The notes under the pieces were generated by a model, which ran no database searches, was not told where the DNA came from, and saw only the letters and a program-made list of their open reading frames with translations. DNA of 64,000 bases from Colius striatus (taxonomy: Eukaryota > Chordata > Aves > Coliiformes > Coliidae): NCBI RefSeq assembly GCF_028858725.1, contig NC_084769.1:4310001-4374000 (forward strand), in the 5' to 3' direction. The translations under genes were made by a program, and so were the position numbers. This document shows, piece by piece, positions 49,001 through 61,728 of the stretch (positions are counted from its first letter, which is position 1; each line of letters starts with the position of its first letter).

Positions 49001-52000
49001 CAGGCTCCATGAGTTGGATCCTTTTGGCCTCTCCAACAATCTTGCTGCCATACAGAAAAGAAGAGAGAGTTTTCATCCATTTTCCTGAACCCCTGTCTCT
49101 CCTATTCCCACAACAGATACTTTCTATGAGAGATAGCTAGAACATCTGAAGTCCAAAAATAATGGGAATTTGGAGGTGAAAACTTTCTTGCTCCTTCATA
49201 AGAAATTCGTTCACTTACAGCTACTTTTAAGGAACTGCCACTTGACGTTTCTTAAAGGTGATGCATTTTGTCTATGCACTCCACATAACTCTGAAGGAAT
49301 GGTTAGCTGAGACAGATGAATGAGTCCCACATCTGTTGCCCCTCTCCCACCGATTCCTCTTTCATCACCCAAATTCTGTGTTTCTATGTACAAGATGAGC
49401 TGAGTCAGATCCATAGACCACAGACAATCAGCCATTTGTGTACCAGGATCCCAAGGCAAGGCTTCTAGGTAGATGTTCCCAAACTATCACCTATGCCCCC
49501 CAAAGAAGACTGAAAGGTGTTTGATGCAAACAATCTCTTTTTTTACATAGAGGAGACTCAGAGCTGGTGGAGAAGACAACACAGATACAATGAGGCTTCC
49601 TACAGAGCTGCCTCTGTGCCCACTCATTGATGTTTGCTTCTACCTGAACCCACCAGCTTGCACCCAGCCGTGCTCAGAGGACCCTGGAATCACCTTGCAG
49701 AAGCAGATGAGCATTATTGAGTTTAGAGATGCTGAATGTACATAATGTATGAGATGCAAAGACTGGTGAGGAAAGAGTGTCTTCAATGATGAGCAGCAAC
49801 AAAAGAGTCACAATTTCTCAAAGGAAAGATACTCCAAAAAAATGTTGATTGGGAAACATCAAAAGCACTCATTTGAATGATGTTGAAATAGTAGAGAAGG
49901 TTAATCCGATATATCATTTAAAATAAACACAAACCCAAAACTATAAAATTGAAGTGAAACGTTTGTCTTGTCAAGCTGTTTTATTTCTATGTTATCAAAG
50001 GGAAATATTTTAACTCTTTCTGATCAAAAATATCACTAAAAAAGGCACATTCTAGAGAGATTTTTCCAACTCAGTGAAAGTTGCCTTCCCTGCCAACAAA
50101 TTTACAAATATTTTGCAGCTCTGTGTAGAGATCTGCATCTTCCCAAGACAGCTAAATTCTGAGGTGGCTCCAGTTAAAATGTATAAAATCTTTTCCTTGA
50201 TATTCCACCATACAAGACAAATCCCATTACTTTCTAGGATGATTGTTCCAAGACACTAGGACACCTTCCAAACATTAGCAAATTGCTTTGTGGCTGTTTA
50301 GCTCACTAGAATAAGCTTGGTATATAAAGATAGTTGCATCTCCTCATTCCCCCCTGAGAGTGCCACGTGCCAAGATAAAACTGCAAGGTCATCTGGAATG
50401 TAATTATCTCTTTGTTTCTGGTGTTAAAATATCATTCTTATTTAGGCAACAGAAGTATTTCCAAATAGCAGAACATTACCTAACACAGCCTGCACTATAT
50501 TTTCACCTTACTTGAAAATGCATCTAAATACTTATTACATGCAACTGCTGGTTCCCAGCTTTGTCTGTGGTGGTGTTGCTGATAGTCTGCAGAAAGACGA
50601 GTAGCACAGTAGTCCTGGACATTTTCCTTGTTTCCAGTTGCTAAATCATAATAAAGACATTTAAAAGAATATTCTTTTCCCTATCAGAACTTTTCCATGG
50701 AGATAATTGCTATAGTGTTTGCAAAGTACAGATTTCATTACCAGAACCTAGCAGATGGTCCACATGACCATGATATAGGAGGAGATAAGCTCAATGAGAC
50801 AATTTTCCCTTAAAATAAGACACAAATTATGGAAAAAGATGGGGGGGGGGGGGGGTTGGAAAGCAGCCCTGCCCTATCCAAGATTAATTTCTTCCTTTCA
50901 ATGCAAGAAACCCACAGTACTGGAGACCATTAAAAGGACTAAGCCATTTGTTGCACATGACCATTTCATGATACCACAGAGTTGCAATTTATCATAGGAG
51001 ACTGAAGGATTGACTTGCACAACTGTAAGAAGGGGGAAGGTACCATAATGATGTTTGTGCACTGGAGCACCAGGAGAGCAACTGGATCCTCTGTCTGCCT
51101 CCCGTGCAGAGCAGCAAGTCATGAGGCTGCCCAGAAACACAGGTTCTCCTCTGGAAGTGTAAGCCAAAAAGGGAGCTCTGAATGCTGATCCGAGACATGG
51201 TTTACTGATGGGATGTGGATGCCCTTTCCTACAGATTTTAACGCAAACCCCCAATCTGCTTGTAAAGGAGGAGAATAATAGTAGTCATTGTGCTGCTGAC
51301 ATTTCTCTCCGAGGGGGTGGCTTTTCAGTAAGCAGTTCTGTTTCCTTATTTAGTTCCCCACCATAATCGTGGATTTTTGCAGCCCTTATTTTTATGCTTC
51401 TGGAAAGTAAAAGGATGAAAGGTTACATTTGAGGAGTCTAGGAGTGAAAGGCAAAGAGCATGCACTGATGTGGCCACATAACCACTGGAGGACTACTGCA
51501 AGATTACTGATAACGGCTCCTAAATCACCAATGATTAACCAGTGAGCTCTGGTCATTAAAGCCTTGTTCAATGCAGTCTTTCAGACAACAAAGACATACT
51601 ATTTTTCCCTGGGATGCCTTGCAGGTATCAGAGCTGAGTTTGTTAAGAATAAACATCAGGTCATTACCTCTGCAATGGCCAAAGCCACTTGAAGTGCCTT
51701 CAGAAGTCTTCAGGAAGCCATCTGCTTAAGCCTCAGCTGGGACTTGTTTTGAGGAAGTCACATGCTGCTTTTTAAGTGGATATTTCTAGATGGTGCTGAG
51801 GGGCAGGGAGAGTTGATGACCACATCTCCTTCTGTGCAAAGGCAGAGATTCAAACCATTCAATACCGAGAGCAGCGATCACAGGACTTACACTGAAGCAG
51901 ATAAATTGTATGCAAGTGCTTGCTCTTGGGGAGATGAGACTTTCTTGGGTGTCTTCATAGCTCATTAGCAGAGTTTCTATCGCAGTTAGCTCAACCACAC

Positions 52001-52046
52001 AGCTTTCACTCTAGCCACATCCTTCTAAGCCCAGGAAAACATCACA
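46094..52046. other. Non-coding stretch
   Basis: About 6 kb without a recognisable gene, RNA or diagnostic repeat. Homopolymers: T run at 46730-46742 and G15 at 50841-50855. A TATATAAA word at 47499-47506 has no CpG or initiator context and is not called a promoter. Short frames on both strands have no domains. Confidence 0.68.
50841..50855 (+). repeat. Poly-G tract (15 G)
   Basis: Uninterrupted G run followed by TTGG; the length is approximate in any assembly. Confidence 0.94.
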
Positions 52047-52200
52047 ATCCCATTTTACAGACGAGGACGTAGAGGCTGTTTTAACCGTAGGATCCAAGTC
52101 TAATAAAAGCTAATGAGAAGATACGCTGCCCAGTGAATTCACCTAGGTCATAAAAAATTGGTTTGAGAGCCAGGCCCACAGCATAGCAGCTCCCAGCTCC
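52047..52200 (-). mobile_element. MIR/CORE-type SINE fragment, antisense
   Basis: ATCCCATTTTACAGACGAGG, then ACGTAGAGGC, a diverged centre, then CACCTAGGTCATAAAAAATT and GAGAGCCAGGCCCACAGC reproduce the antisense MIR order ('ccccattttacagatgagg', 'cacagaggttaag', 'caaggtcacac', 'gcagagccagg'). The centre has indels, and the 3' tail and tRNA head are eroded. Confidence 0.66.
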
Positions 52201-53821
52201 TAATATGTGCTCAAGCTGTTCAGTATAACAAAGATCTCCCTGCTTTTAACTCCTACTAAGTCAATGCCAGGCAACTAAATCTTTGAGGACCTTGCTCACT
52301 TCCAGGCACACACAGGAGAAAATGCAGAACACGGGCATTGTTTACAGGCACCGGTCGTAGAACTTGGTTGTAACGAAAGCTGTTTCAAATAATAACCAGG
52401 GAGTCAGAAAAAGCACGTCTAACCACATGTCTGTTAAGAATAATATTATTCAGCATTTATCAGCTCAGACAGCAGCTTACTTCATAAAACTGGTTTCAAT
52501 ACAGGATTTTAAGTGTATGGCAACAGATAGGGTGGATATAGACGTTATTTTGCACTAGGTGAATTTCTATCTGTTACTAAGATGTAATTTTAATTGACAT
52601 TAAGCAAGAAGAACCACAAGAAAAGAGCGAGTGCTGATTTCTCAGCCTATCTTGCATATTGTTCCTTAAGGCTCATATACCACCAGTTTAGAAACATGCA
52701 TAATTGCTTATGGTCAACATTGTATCACTGCCAGATCACACATTAAACAGATAACCACTATTATTATAAAAGCAACTTCCTTGACCTCATATTTTGGTCT
52801 GGCTTCAAATTCCTGTACTTTACTAGTTTGGTTTGTTGCATTATGCCAGCCTTCTGCCTGTACATGTCATTTTCTACTCCTGTAAGTGACCGGTGCAGTA
52901 GAGAACTTACTATAAAAATGCATATTTGAGCACATGAATAGAATAAATTCAAGAAATACGATCACAGTTGCTCCTGCAATGTTTTTATAAACACAGAGTC
53001 TCTGCTTTTTTATTATAGTTAAGGTACAGTGTGTTATTTGGCAAAGGAATCTGACTTGAAAATGTAAAAGGTTCAGGCAACCACACATTTGGAAGTAGAA
53101 ATCTTTCCTTAAAACATGGCTCTGGTTTTTAAACATAGCAAAATTTCTGGAAACTTCAGTTTCTCAAAGTCTGCCAAAGCTCCAGTCACATGTAACATAT
53201 TCTTGGGGCTTTCATATAATGTTTCAAGTAATAAACAACATCTTGTTTAGAGCAGCATGGAAAATAAAAAAGGGGGGGGAAAGCACTCATTAGGAGTCAA
53301 AGCTCTGCATCACTACTAAAACTAAAACACGTTTCTTGCAATGAAACCTCAGAGTAACTTTTATAATGTATTAATAAACAACTCACGTGCTCCTCACACC
53401 TTTAACAATTGCAGCTAAAACCACAGGTTAAATTCTTACAGCAATTAGACAAATTGTATTACAAAAGAAAGGAAATTTCATACCCACTGAAGTGCACCCA
53501 GGTTTTCTGTAACAGAAAGAGAAGTTCTGTACATCCTAATGCTGTGACAGAGCGAGTTACGTATTGTACATAACCACACGTCGTCAGAAGCCCTTCAATG
53601 CTCTCGGTAGGGCTCTTTTATCACACATTTTTTATTCAGGAACAAGGCTGCATTTAAAAGAAAATAATAATAAGAAAAGAAAAGTTATTTCCATCTGAAG
53701 TCTCATCATGCAGAATATTCACAGCTTAAATATATGCACAGTCATCTCCACTAGTCAGACACCATTTCAGTCTGCTCATCAGAATGCACATTAACAAATG
53801 ATATCGAGATACAGAAATAGC
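52201..53821. other. Non-coding stretch
   Basis: AT-rich, no gene recognised. A short G8 tract lies at 53272-53279. The 89-codon minus frame at 52867-53136 has no domain. Confidence 0.68.
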
Positions 53822-53935
53822 TCACCTCAGCCAGGATTGAAGTATGGGCCATAATACCTACCTCACTGGGATCTGGGAAGGTTTAATTAATTAATGCTTA
53901 TGAAGCACTATGAGCTCCTCAGATCATCACTTCAA
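53822..53935 (+). mobile_element. MIR/CORE-type SINE 3' half
   Basis: CACCTCAGCC, then GTATGGGCCATAATACC, TACCTCACTGGGATCTGG, GTTTAATTAATTAATGC, TTATGAAGCACTATGAGC and TCCTCAGATCATC (adjacent pieces, quoted separately) match the sense MIR order: 'tgcctcag', 'aaatggggataatacctacctc', 'gaggattaattaatg', 'tgtaaagcactttgagatcctcaga'. The element stops in the usual CORE-SINE 3' segment. Confidence 0.72.
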
Positions 53936-54599
53936 TTCATTATCACCCCCATTTGTTTTTCTGTCCCACTTTCCCCCTTAATTCAGGAGTGAATTTCTTT
54001 TGGAAAGTGTTGCATTTACAGAGTAATGAACAGATGAAAGCAGTCGGAGTGGCTTGGCCTCGCTGCATTCACAGGAGTCTAAAAGGGAGCAGGAATCCTT
54101 CCCCTTCTTTTCTGCTCAGGTGATTTGGCATCAGGTCTAAGGAGAGGTCTAATCTTCACTGTGTGCAAGGCTTTTCTTAAGGAGTCTCCCCTGACCAAAA
54201 CTGTGCCAAAATGGCAGGGAAAATTTGAAGGTAGGAATGTAACATTAAAGAGTGTGTTACTAGTCTGGGAAACTTACTTGCTTACACTTATGTTAATTAA
54301 AGATGAACCACAAAGCTCAGAAGGGGTATGGATGTAGGCATTTGGTCCCTGCCTCATCTCTAATAATTATTAGATACATTGGATGGAAATAGTCGGAAAG
54401 AAAATCAATAAGAGAATGAATCAAGAAAATTAATGGCAATTTCAAATACTTACATGTATAGGATTTCATTCAAGGGCGAGACAAGATAAAATTAGTAGCC
54501 TGTATTAAAACAAAACAAAATACAGTTTGATCAAACTTCCATTCAGAGGAATCTTCTCAGATTTTGACATTAAATAGTTTGGGTTAGAGAACTTAACCG
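53936..54599. other. Non-coding stretch
   Basis: No gene is recognised. The sequence from about 54360 onward becomes AT-rich and may already belong to the degraded LINE described next, but I cannot show it. Confidence 0.6.
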
Positions 54600-55200
54600 A
54601 GAAGAAAGGAAAGATTATCTAGTGAAACTCCAAGGTTGCTATAGACTTTCAGAGAAGAAACCAGATTAAGACAACAAAATTACTGGTGGAAGGAAAGCTG
54701 ATAAAGAAGACTAGAATTTGATAATGGAGGAATTTAATTATTCAGGTATTGATTGGTATGATAACTATGTGGAAGCTAACAAAGTTTGTTTGTAATGGCA
54801 ATGCTATTAGTCCACTGAGCATCCAGTAGCTATGCTGAACCCCAAACTTGGAGATAGACATGTGTACTGTTCTAAAATTAATTTTAATTAAATTCTAATT
54901 TTAATTACATTTAATTCCAATATAACTTTTAGTGATAGGGAGTTCAAACCTCACTATCATAAAGATTCTCATAGATTCAAAGGATAAATCAATTAACTAT
55001 CAAGAAAAGCTTCGGAGACTAACAAACTAAACAGTCTCAGGTCAAAAGAACAGTTAAGAAAACTCAAATATGCTCTTATTAATTCATTCAAAGATAAAGT
55101 CTTACTAATAACTAAAGAATTGGCTCAGCCAACGATAGGGGGAAATACGCCAATAGCACACAACAGTGGCAATCAGATAGCAGTGAACCAAGGGAAATCA
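54600..55200 (+). mobile_element. Degraded LINE fragment, endonuclease-domain remnant
   Basis: At 54718-54780 the plus strand reads LIMEEFNYSGIDWYDNYVEA in one frame. This resembles the apurinic-endonuclease motif of CR1/L3-type LINE ORF2, where a GDFNxPDIDW segment is conserved; the usual GD before FN has decayed to EE. Flanking AT-rich sequence (54600-55200) has the lysine- and glutamate-rich look of an eroded ORF2 but is full of stops. Coordinates beyond the motif are approximate. It probably belongs to the same insertion as the reverse transcriptase remnant at 56860, separated by about 1.6 kb that is unassigned. Confidence 0.5.
54873..54917. repeat. AT-rich array of TTTTAATTA-like units
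   Basis: AAAATTAATTTTAATTAAAT, then TCTAATTTTAATTACATTTA and ATTCC: four to five TAATTA or TTAATT units in 45 bases. It lies inside the degraded LINE region and probably arose by drift or slippage. Confidence 0.7.
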
Positions 55201-56859
55201 AATATGCTTTAGTGTGGGTTGTTTTGCAGCTATTCTAATTTGAAAATTCTTCTGACTCGACTTTAAAGGTGGGACCTCATCTTTCAGGACCTACAAATAT
55301 AGTTTCTCATTTAGATATTTTTGTTCTTGGCATACCAAACCAACGGCTTAACAGTTTATAAATGGAGTTGACCTCGTGCAGCCCCATGACCAGAAGACTG
55401 ATCTCTAGTTCCATATATTATATATTTAATCATTGTAACAATCAATACACCTGGGAGTAGGTACTTGAAATCAAGTTCTGCCCCAAGATAGAACAGATCC
55501 AGCAAGAGGAATTGGCAACCACCAAAGCTTGCTGAAGCTGAGGTCTTCATGTTTTATATCTCCTTCAGACCGATGTTCAAATTGTCTGGGTCTTCCCACG
55601 GGTTGGACACACACTTTCATCACCAGCTTACATGGAAATAAACACCAGTGGCTGATGCTGTGCTTTGTCCAACACTGTAGACTTCCCCTCTGCCACTGAA
55701 AGAAAGGTGTCTAATCATACTGAAGCGGGGATTAGGAACTTCCACGAGGTTTGGCATGGTCCCAAGCTGCTGGGTAATTCATTCAGAGTCTGTGGTGTAC
55801 CCAAAAAAGCTCCTCAGCTTAAATAAGTGTTAGTTTGCCTATTTTTTTTCCTTGACTTGTACAGAAAGTTTAATTCTTAGATCTGATTGCCACCTCATAT
55901 TTCTACCACAGGTGAGAAAAGGTTGGTCAAAAGCTTTCCTATCAGACTTGCGAGACCTGGACTCTACAGGAGGCAGAGTCCTGTTTATGGAGGACCATGG
56001 CACTCAAATTACAACACCTGTTAAACAGGCCCAGTATGAGCTAGATTATAAAAATTCTGTTTGTTTAGGTCTTGTTTTTTTCATTTGGTTTCAGTTCCTG
56101 TGTAAAATGTTAGCTTTCCAATATTACAGTCAAACTAAGCATGAATCTAATATTCATCTACCACTTACTGTATTTACCAGAAATTGCCAGGTTCATCATT
56201 GTAATAGAAAGATCTACAGATGGGAACAGAAAGCTGGGATGGATGGTAAACATCCTAAAATAGCCAAATAGTGGAGAAATAAAGCATAAGAAATTACTGA
56301 CCTGAGAATAAATATTGTACAAAACATAGAATTCCATGAAACATTAAGAATCAGTTTTGCAGCAGCAAATAAAAATACATTTCTTGAGCCAAAGAAATCC
56401 ATAAGAAATGTGGATAGAGATCTGCGATGAATCAGAAGTTTTAAGCAGCATACAAACAGTCATTTTGATCTCTTTGCACTGAAATAAAGAAAGTGCAGTG
56501 CAGAAGGGTTAACTCCTCAGCTCACATAAATCAAGTTAACACCATTTAAGTTAGCAAAATGTATTCAAAGTCAAATTCATTTACTCCAGCCAAAGATCTG
56601 TCCCTAACTGTATCCTTTGCATTTTATATTGCATTAACTATTTTAACATATTCAACTTTAAAGCCCAACATACTTCAATATAATCTCCATTACATATATG
56701 CACTTTTGTGTACATATGCATATGCAGAGGAATACATACATATAAAATCTTCTTTTTAATCATAAGATAAACAAATTACCATAACACAATTCATAGCTAT
56801 GAAAAATAGAATGGGAATGGATTTTGCAGGATTTAGTGAAGAAACACACTGAAAATCCT
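55201..56859. other. Unassigned stretch between the two LINE remnants
   Basis: No recognisable coding sequence or repeat. The 139-codon frame (plus, 55852-56271) has no domain. In a typical CR1-like ORF2 the endonuclease motif and the LDFxKAFD motif are about 1.2 kb apart; here they are about 2.3 kb apart. Part of this stretch is therefore probably an unidentified insertion or a second element. Confidence 0.5.
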
Positions 56860-57245
56860 AATTTGAGTAGAGTCAACCAATGTGGATTTATGAGCAGGAA
56901 CCCTTGCTCAAATAATTTGTAGGAATTCTTCAAAGGTATGCCTGTCAAGGTAGAGAAGAAAAATATTATGGATGGTATACAATATGCCTAGACTTTCAAA
57001 AGAGCCTTTGATAAGATCCTATACTGGAGATTACCAGCAAGGTACAGAGTCACTCCATAAATGATAACAAACTTTAATGAACTGATAACGGTCTGAAAAC
57101 AGCTTTTACTGAATGACTTGGAGATTGGCAGTCAATACAGGATAGTGCTTTGGTCAGGTTAGGAGCTTGTCTCATCTCTAATCTATGTAAAAGAATTAAA
57201 TCAGAATATCAAAGGTAATGTATCAAAACTTGTCGGGACACATGC
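56860..57245 (+). pseudogene. Degraded LINE reverse transcriptase fragment (CR1/L3-like)
   Basis: The plus strand aligns in order with the fingers-palm part of non-LTR reverse transcriptase. AACCAATGTGGATTTATGAG gives NQCGFM, matching the conserved 'QxGFxxG' block. A stretch ending in a GGAATTCTTCAAAG word gives the 'LLEFF' block. Then GTATACAATATGCCTAGAC gives a CLDFQK-type segment, followed after a one-base frameshift by AFDKILYWRL at 57004-57033 (known motif LDFxKAFDxV). Downstream, AATGAACTGATAACGGTC and ATAGTGCTTTGGTCAGG resemble the later 'WIxNWL' and 'GxVLGPVLF' blocks. Frame shifts and stops show it is long dead. Best family is CR1 or L3-like. The 5' end of the element may be the endonuclease remnant at 54718. 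Confidence 0.66.
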
Positions 57246-60200
57246 ACACATATATAAAGTTACAGAGGCTCCAGCAACGGCTGTCTAACACTAGTTAGAA
57301 ATGCAAGATACAGACCACCAGCAAATGCAGCATCAGCACCGCTCAGATAGTGCTGCTGTGCTGGAGCAGAGAGCTGATAGAGCACAGTAAACAGGTTTTT
57401 CTGATGCAGTGGAAAATGTGAAAACATGTGCCACGTGGGCAGAGGGTGGAAAGAAATGGTGGAGGGTGCTATGCAAGGGGAAAGAGAAGATCTAGGTGCC
57501 GCCTGGAGACATTGGAAGAGTTCAGGGAAGAAGTGGAATTCCAGGAAAAGGGAACAGACAAGAGAATGCTTTGAATTTTAAAATCCTTAGGAGATGGGAA
57601 GTTTAGAGGAGATTAAAAAGTCTTTTAAAATTAAGAAAAAGCAGCCTTTTTTCTATCTTCATTTAATGGATGTGTTTGGAGAGGATCTCTTATCCCAGGG
57701 ATGACTACCTCACACTTTTACTCTAATGGTCAGATAACAAAGCTAATCTACTTTCCCTTGAACACAAAGCCACTGTCGTTTTGAAGCACTGTCAATCTCT
57801 TTGTGCCCCAAGGGTAACAGAATCTTGTCTGTCTCCAGTAGATCAGGGAACAAGACAAAACCCTCAGGGCTCGTTTCTGTGCTGCCACACTCAGGCTTGT
57901 GTTGGAGGACCTCAACAGCCCTCCTGATGCTTCTTCAGTAGCACCAAATTGTTTATGGCTCCTAAATCCCTTTTAGGAGTGGCTCCTCACTCAGAAACAC
58001 AATTTGCATTCACTTTCAGTGTGTTCCTTAAAAATGGGACTGGGTCTCCTGAACTTGCAGGGACCTTCAGAACCTGGAGAAAGTGATGATGGCTGGGATC
58101 CTCAACTTCCTTTAGAGTGGGATTATTTATGTTCCACAAGGACCAGGTCCAGGAAAGGAACATGGCACAGAGGCAAAGGAAGCCAGAACAACACTCTGAC
58201 GTGCAATGGTTAGGCCCTTCATCAGAGAGAAGAATATATCCTCCAATAAATTCTGATTAAGAAATAAAATAAAAGTAAAAACAAAATGCTTTAAGGGTTG
58301 AATGGATCCACTCCAGCATCTGAGGTTATTTAACTAAAGGCTTTTTAGCAGTGGTTTCATCCCCAATGGTAGCTACACAGAATGTCACCAAACATTTAAG
58401 TAAAACACAGCATTCATTAAGAACGGGCTTTGCTCACTAGAGCTCTACTACTTTTCTTAGTCTTTACATCCATGTTGCTTGAAATAAGTTGTCCTAAAAC
58501 TAGAGATAACTCTGTTGGTGTAATGCCACATCTACTTTTAGTAATTTTAATGCACCATCTTTCAACAACAAAACCAAAAAGATCTGGCCTCACAAGCATT
58601 TATTGGAACTGAACAAAGATCAAAATTTCAGCTTCTTACCATACATTTTTTTTTTTACCAATTACTCTCTTTATTGTTCTTACAGAAGGACCTTCACAGA
58701 AGAATAGCCTGACATTGTGGTCAGACTGTGTGCAGAACTTCTTCCCCAAACAATCTCTGCTAGCAGTACTACTTTTTTTTTTCAGAGGGTAAATATTTAA
58801 TTAAAAGAAAAATAAAACCTTAATTGATTGTATTAGCTGTTGTTTCCCTAAACAAAAAAAGCATATCTAGATGTCAGAAATAAAGTGTAACCATATTTGC
58901 CTTCTAGGATATCAATGCACTTAAACAATACATTTAAGAGACTTTTCTAGATCTTTCATCACAGAGATCTACTTTGCCTTCTTCCCACTTTACAGTTCAC
59001 CCAGGGTATTCTTGTTTCACCAGCCTATTTGTCTTTGATATTTCAAAACCATGCAGGTTTATTTGTGACTTGTTTCTTTCCCCATGTTTGTGTTCTGATC
59101 TCTAATGACATTCCCCTTTGAGTCACCTCAGAGGAAGGGAAAAACCCAGGTTTTGTAGAATGTGGCAGCCTGGGGAAGCATCTGTATGCTAATTCACTCT
59201 CAACTTTGTGAGCAGAACATTTAAAGGGCAATAGTTTTTAACAAATGAAGACCAGTTAGTAGTTAAAAATCTTTGTCAGGTTACTTATTTCTCAGGAGCT
59301 TTTTTCCTCCCACCAGCCTTCAAAGCTGTTTCTTCATTTTAGGAGATCATTAGAAGTTAATACTTGACTACCAAAAGTCCTGCTCCACCTTAAAAATTGT
59401 ACTGAATCTGTGAAACATCAATTTTGAATCAATGCCAATTCAGTATAAATAAAGTGTGATAGGGACACTCCAGCAAAGGATAGCCTGCAAATCAAAAGAA
59501 CTGTTATCACACAAGGAAGGTGAGAGATTTTCTACAATAATTCCAGTTTTGATCACCTTTTGCAGAGAAGAACTTTAGTGACTCATATAAGAGTAAGATA
59601 TGAAGCAATCATTGTTTCAGGTGGTTAAAGACATAAATGAAGTCTGAGCCTAATCCTTTCTAAAAAAAGACCTAAACACTAAGGTTTTCATAATTGGGAT
59701 GAAAACTGGAGCAGTGGATGTATCTGGTCAGTTTAAAGGATGAAAGAAAAAACTTAAGCCAATTAAAAATGAAAAGTCTAAGAATAAACAGTAAATTCAC
59801 GTAGAGATATCCGATTCACAGCATGGTAGGCATTGTGTCAAATAAAACCACTGAGTGAACCAAAGTATTAATGCAGAGGAGATAACCAGGCATGTTTATA
59901 TAGGCAGACAGGGCTGGAGGATATCTCGACAACATGGGGAGGTGTGTTGTAATAAACTTGAAGGGGGACAGACTTGTTGAGCCAAGTGTCCCTTTCCCGT
60001 CCAGGAATTCCTCATGTCCTCATTACCCTTTCACCCCTGGACAGCTGCAATATTAAAATCTGGCTCATGTCTTAAGGAAATTGAGTTTAATGTCCTTAAT
60101 TTGGTCCCCAGTCCACGTCTATCCATATCAAAAAATAATCACGCAATTTGGCTCAACGGACAGTGTCTGCTCAGGAAAGAGGCCCATCCTGGAATGTCAG

Positions 60201-61667
60201 GGCTATTCCAAGGCAAGCCTAAGACCTCTACAAAGCATGTGTAGCCTATGTGATGCAAGCATGGTAGTTCCACACTGGAGAGAAGCCTTTTTCCTTTGCT
60301 GTTCTATTACCTTTTGCACACAGCATTTTAATTACCAAGCTATCAGAACATTCCTGTATCATGACAGCAGCCAAATTGGACAAGAGAGAAGGTGGCCTCT
60401 TGATTTCCTCATTTTTCTTCTTCACTTCTATAATGGAGGGTAACTTCAACAAGAAGCAAGTTATGGGTCTGATTCAGTATGACTCGCTCCTCTCTGAAGC
60501 ACGGATGAGGGTTGCAGGGTTAGGTGCTGCCTAGATAGATTACTTAGCAGAGAAAATATTGGTGGCATGTTTTGGTGCTGGGGATTGATATGCAAGGCTC
60601 AGAATGAGAAAGTCAACTGCTAAATAATCTGGAGCCAGAAAGGGGCAGAGCTGTTGTGGCTGTGAGAAAAATGTGAGTGGGAGGAAAAAAAAATAATCAA
60701 TCATCAGAAAGGTTTTCTATTCTAAGCTAGTAAATCATTTTAACTAATTGATTACATCACATCTCCAGCCAGGCTTCCCATTTGAAACCTTCAGCACTTG
60801 GTGGGCAGGGATGCAGAAGGCACTTGTTCTCTTCATCTGCCAATCATCTATGTTGCACAGTTTCTAACATTAGGGGGTTATTCTCTCTATCTTTCTGAAT
60901 ACTTTTCAATGTCTTTGTGATGATTTTCTTCTGATCTATTTGCTTACTGACATAAGGGACACAAAATAATATGGAGATTCTTGAAACGTTTTGGTAGAAT
61001 ATCAATATACCGGGTGCATTTTTGGGGTGGACAGAGAGTGTAAGATGGGGACTACCTCAGTGCAGAAACGATTTGTAAATAGCAAAACTGTGGGATTTAT
61101 TCTTTTTAATGCATTACACCTCCATTAAAAGAAAAACTCCTAAAAAACCTCTGCAAATGGCATGACACATATAATTAGCTTTTTTCTCACTCTCTGCTTC
61201 TTTAAAGGCTCAGTAACTTTAGCTGTGATTCAGTAACAAATGATTTTATAGAAACACCTGACAATGAGAACAAATATTTAGTGTTTTCAGTCTCTACTCT
61301 GTATTTCTCCCTGCTCAGCATGAAGCACAAGAAAGAACTTACCTTCCTTACATGCAGACCAGCATCACTTTCTCCACTGCTTCCCACCTTTAAACACTTC
61401 CCATCAATAAATATCAGGTGTGGCTTTTCACACCTTAATTCTTACTTCTGAAATACTACTCCCCAAATTCCAGACTGATTCCTCACTGATAGCTCCCACC
61501 CTCCCAAAAATTATTATCACCACCTGGGAGGCTTTGGCCACTCTTTCTCACAGCCATCGAAGCAACCTGTGTAGCAAACCCTGAGTCATCTCACTGGTTT
61601 TGCTTTCATCCTTTGAGCAGCAATGTTTACATTCCTGCAAAGGCAAGTGATAGGCAGGATGACCATC
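57246..61667. other. Non-coding stretch
   Basis: Nothing coding is recognised. Its first few hundred bases may be the eroded 3' part of the LINE (thumb and C-terminus), but no motif survives. T runs lie at 58648-58658 and 58771-58781. The 120-codon frame at 60081-60443 has no domain. Confidence 0.66.
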
Positions 61668-61728
61668 AAGGTGAGTGTCACCAAGTCCAACCCCTCCATG
61701 CAGAACCAGCCACCCGAGTGCCAAGGGT
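61668..61728 (-). mobile_element. Possible small CR1 fragment, antisense
   Basis: AAGGTGAGTGTCACCAAGTC, then CAACCCCTCCATGCAGAACC and AGCCACCCGAGTGCCAAGGG resemble the antisense CR1 segment 'aaggtcatcgagtccaacccctgccctgcacagaacca'. There is no terminal repeat and the match is short. Confidence 0.35.

Noticed and set aside
55852-56271. 139-codon plus-strand frame between the LINE remnants
   Set aside because: No reverse transcriptase, endonuclease or other motif is visible, and it cannot be joined to the flanking LINE frames.
56713-56724. 12-base palindrome CATATGCATATG
   Set aside because: About 16 palindromes with 6-base arms are expected by chance in this window, so it carries no weight by itself.
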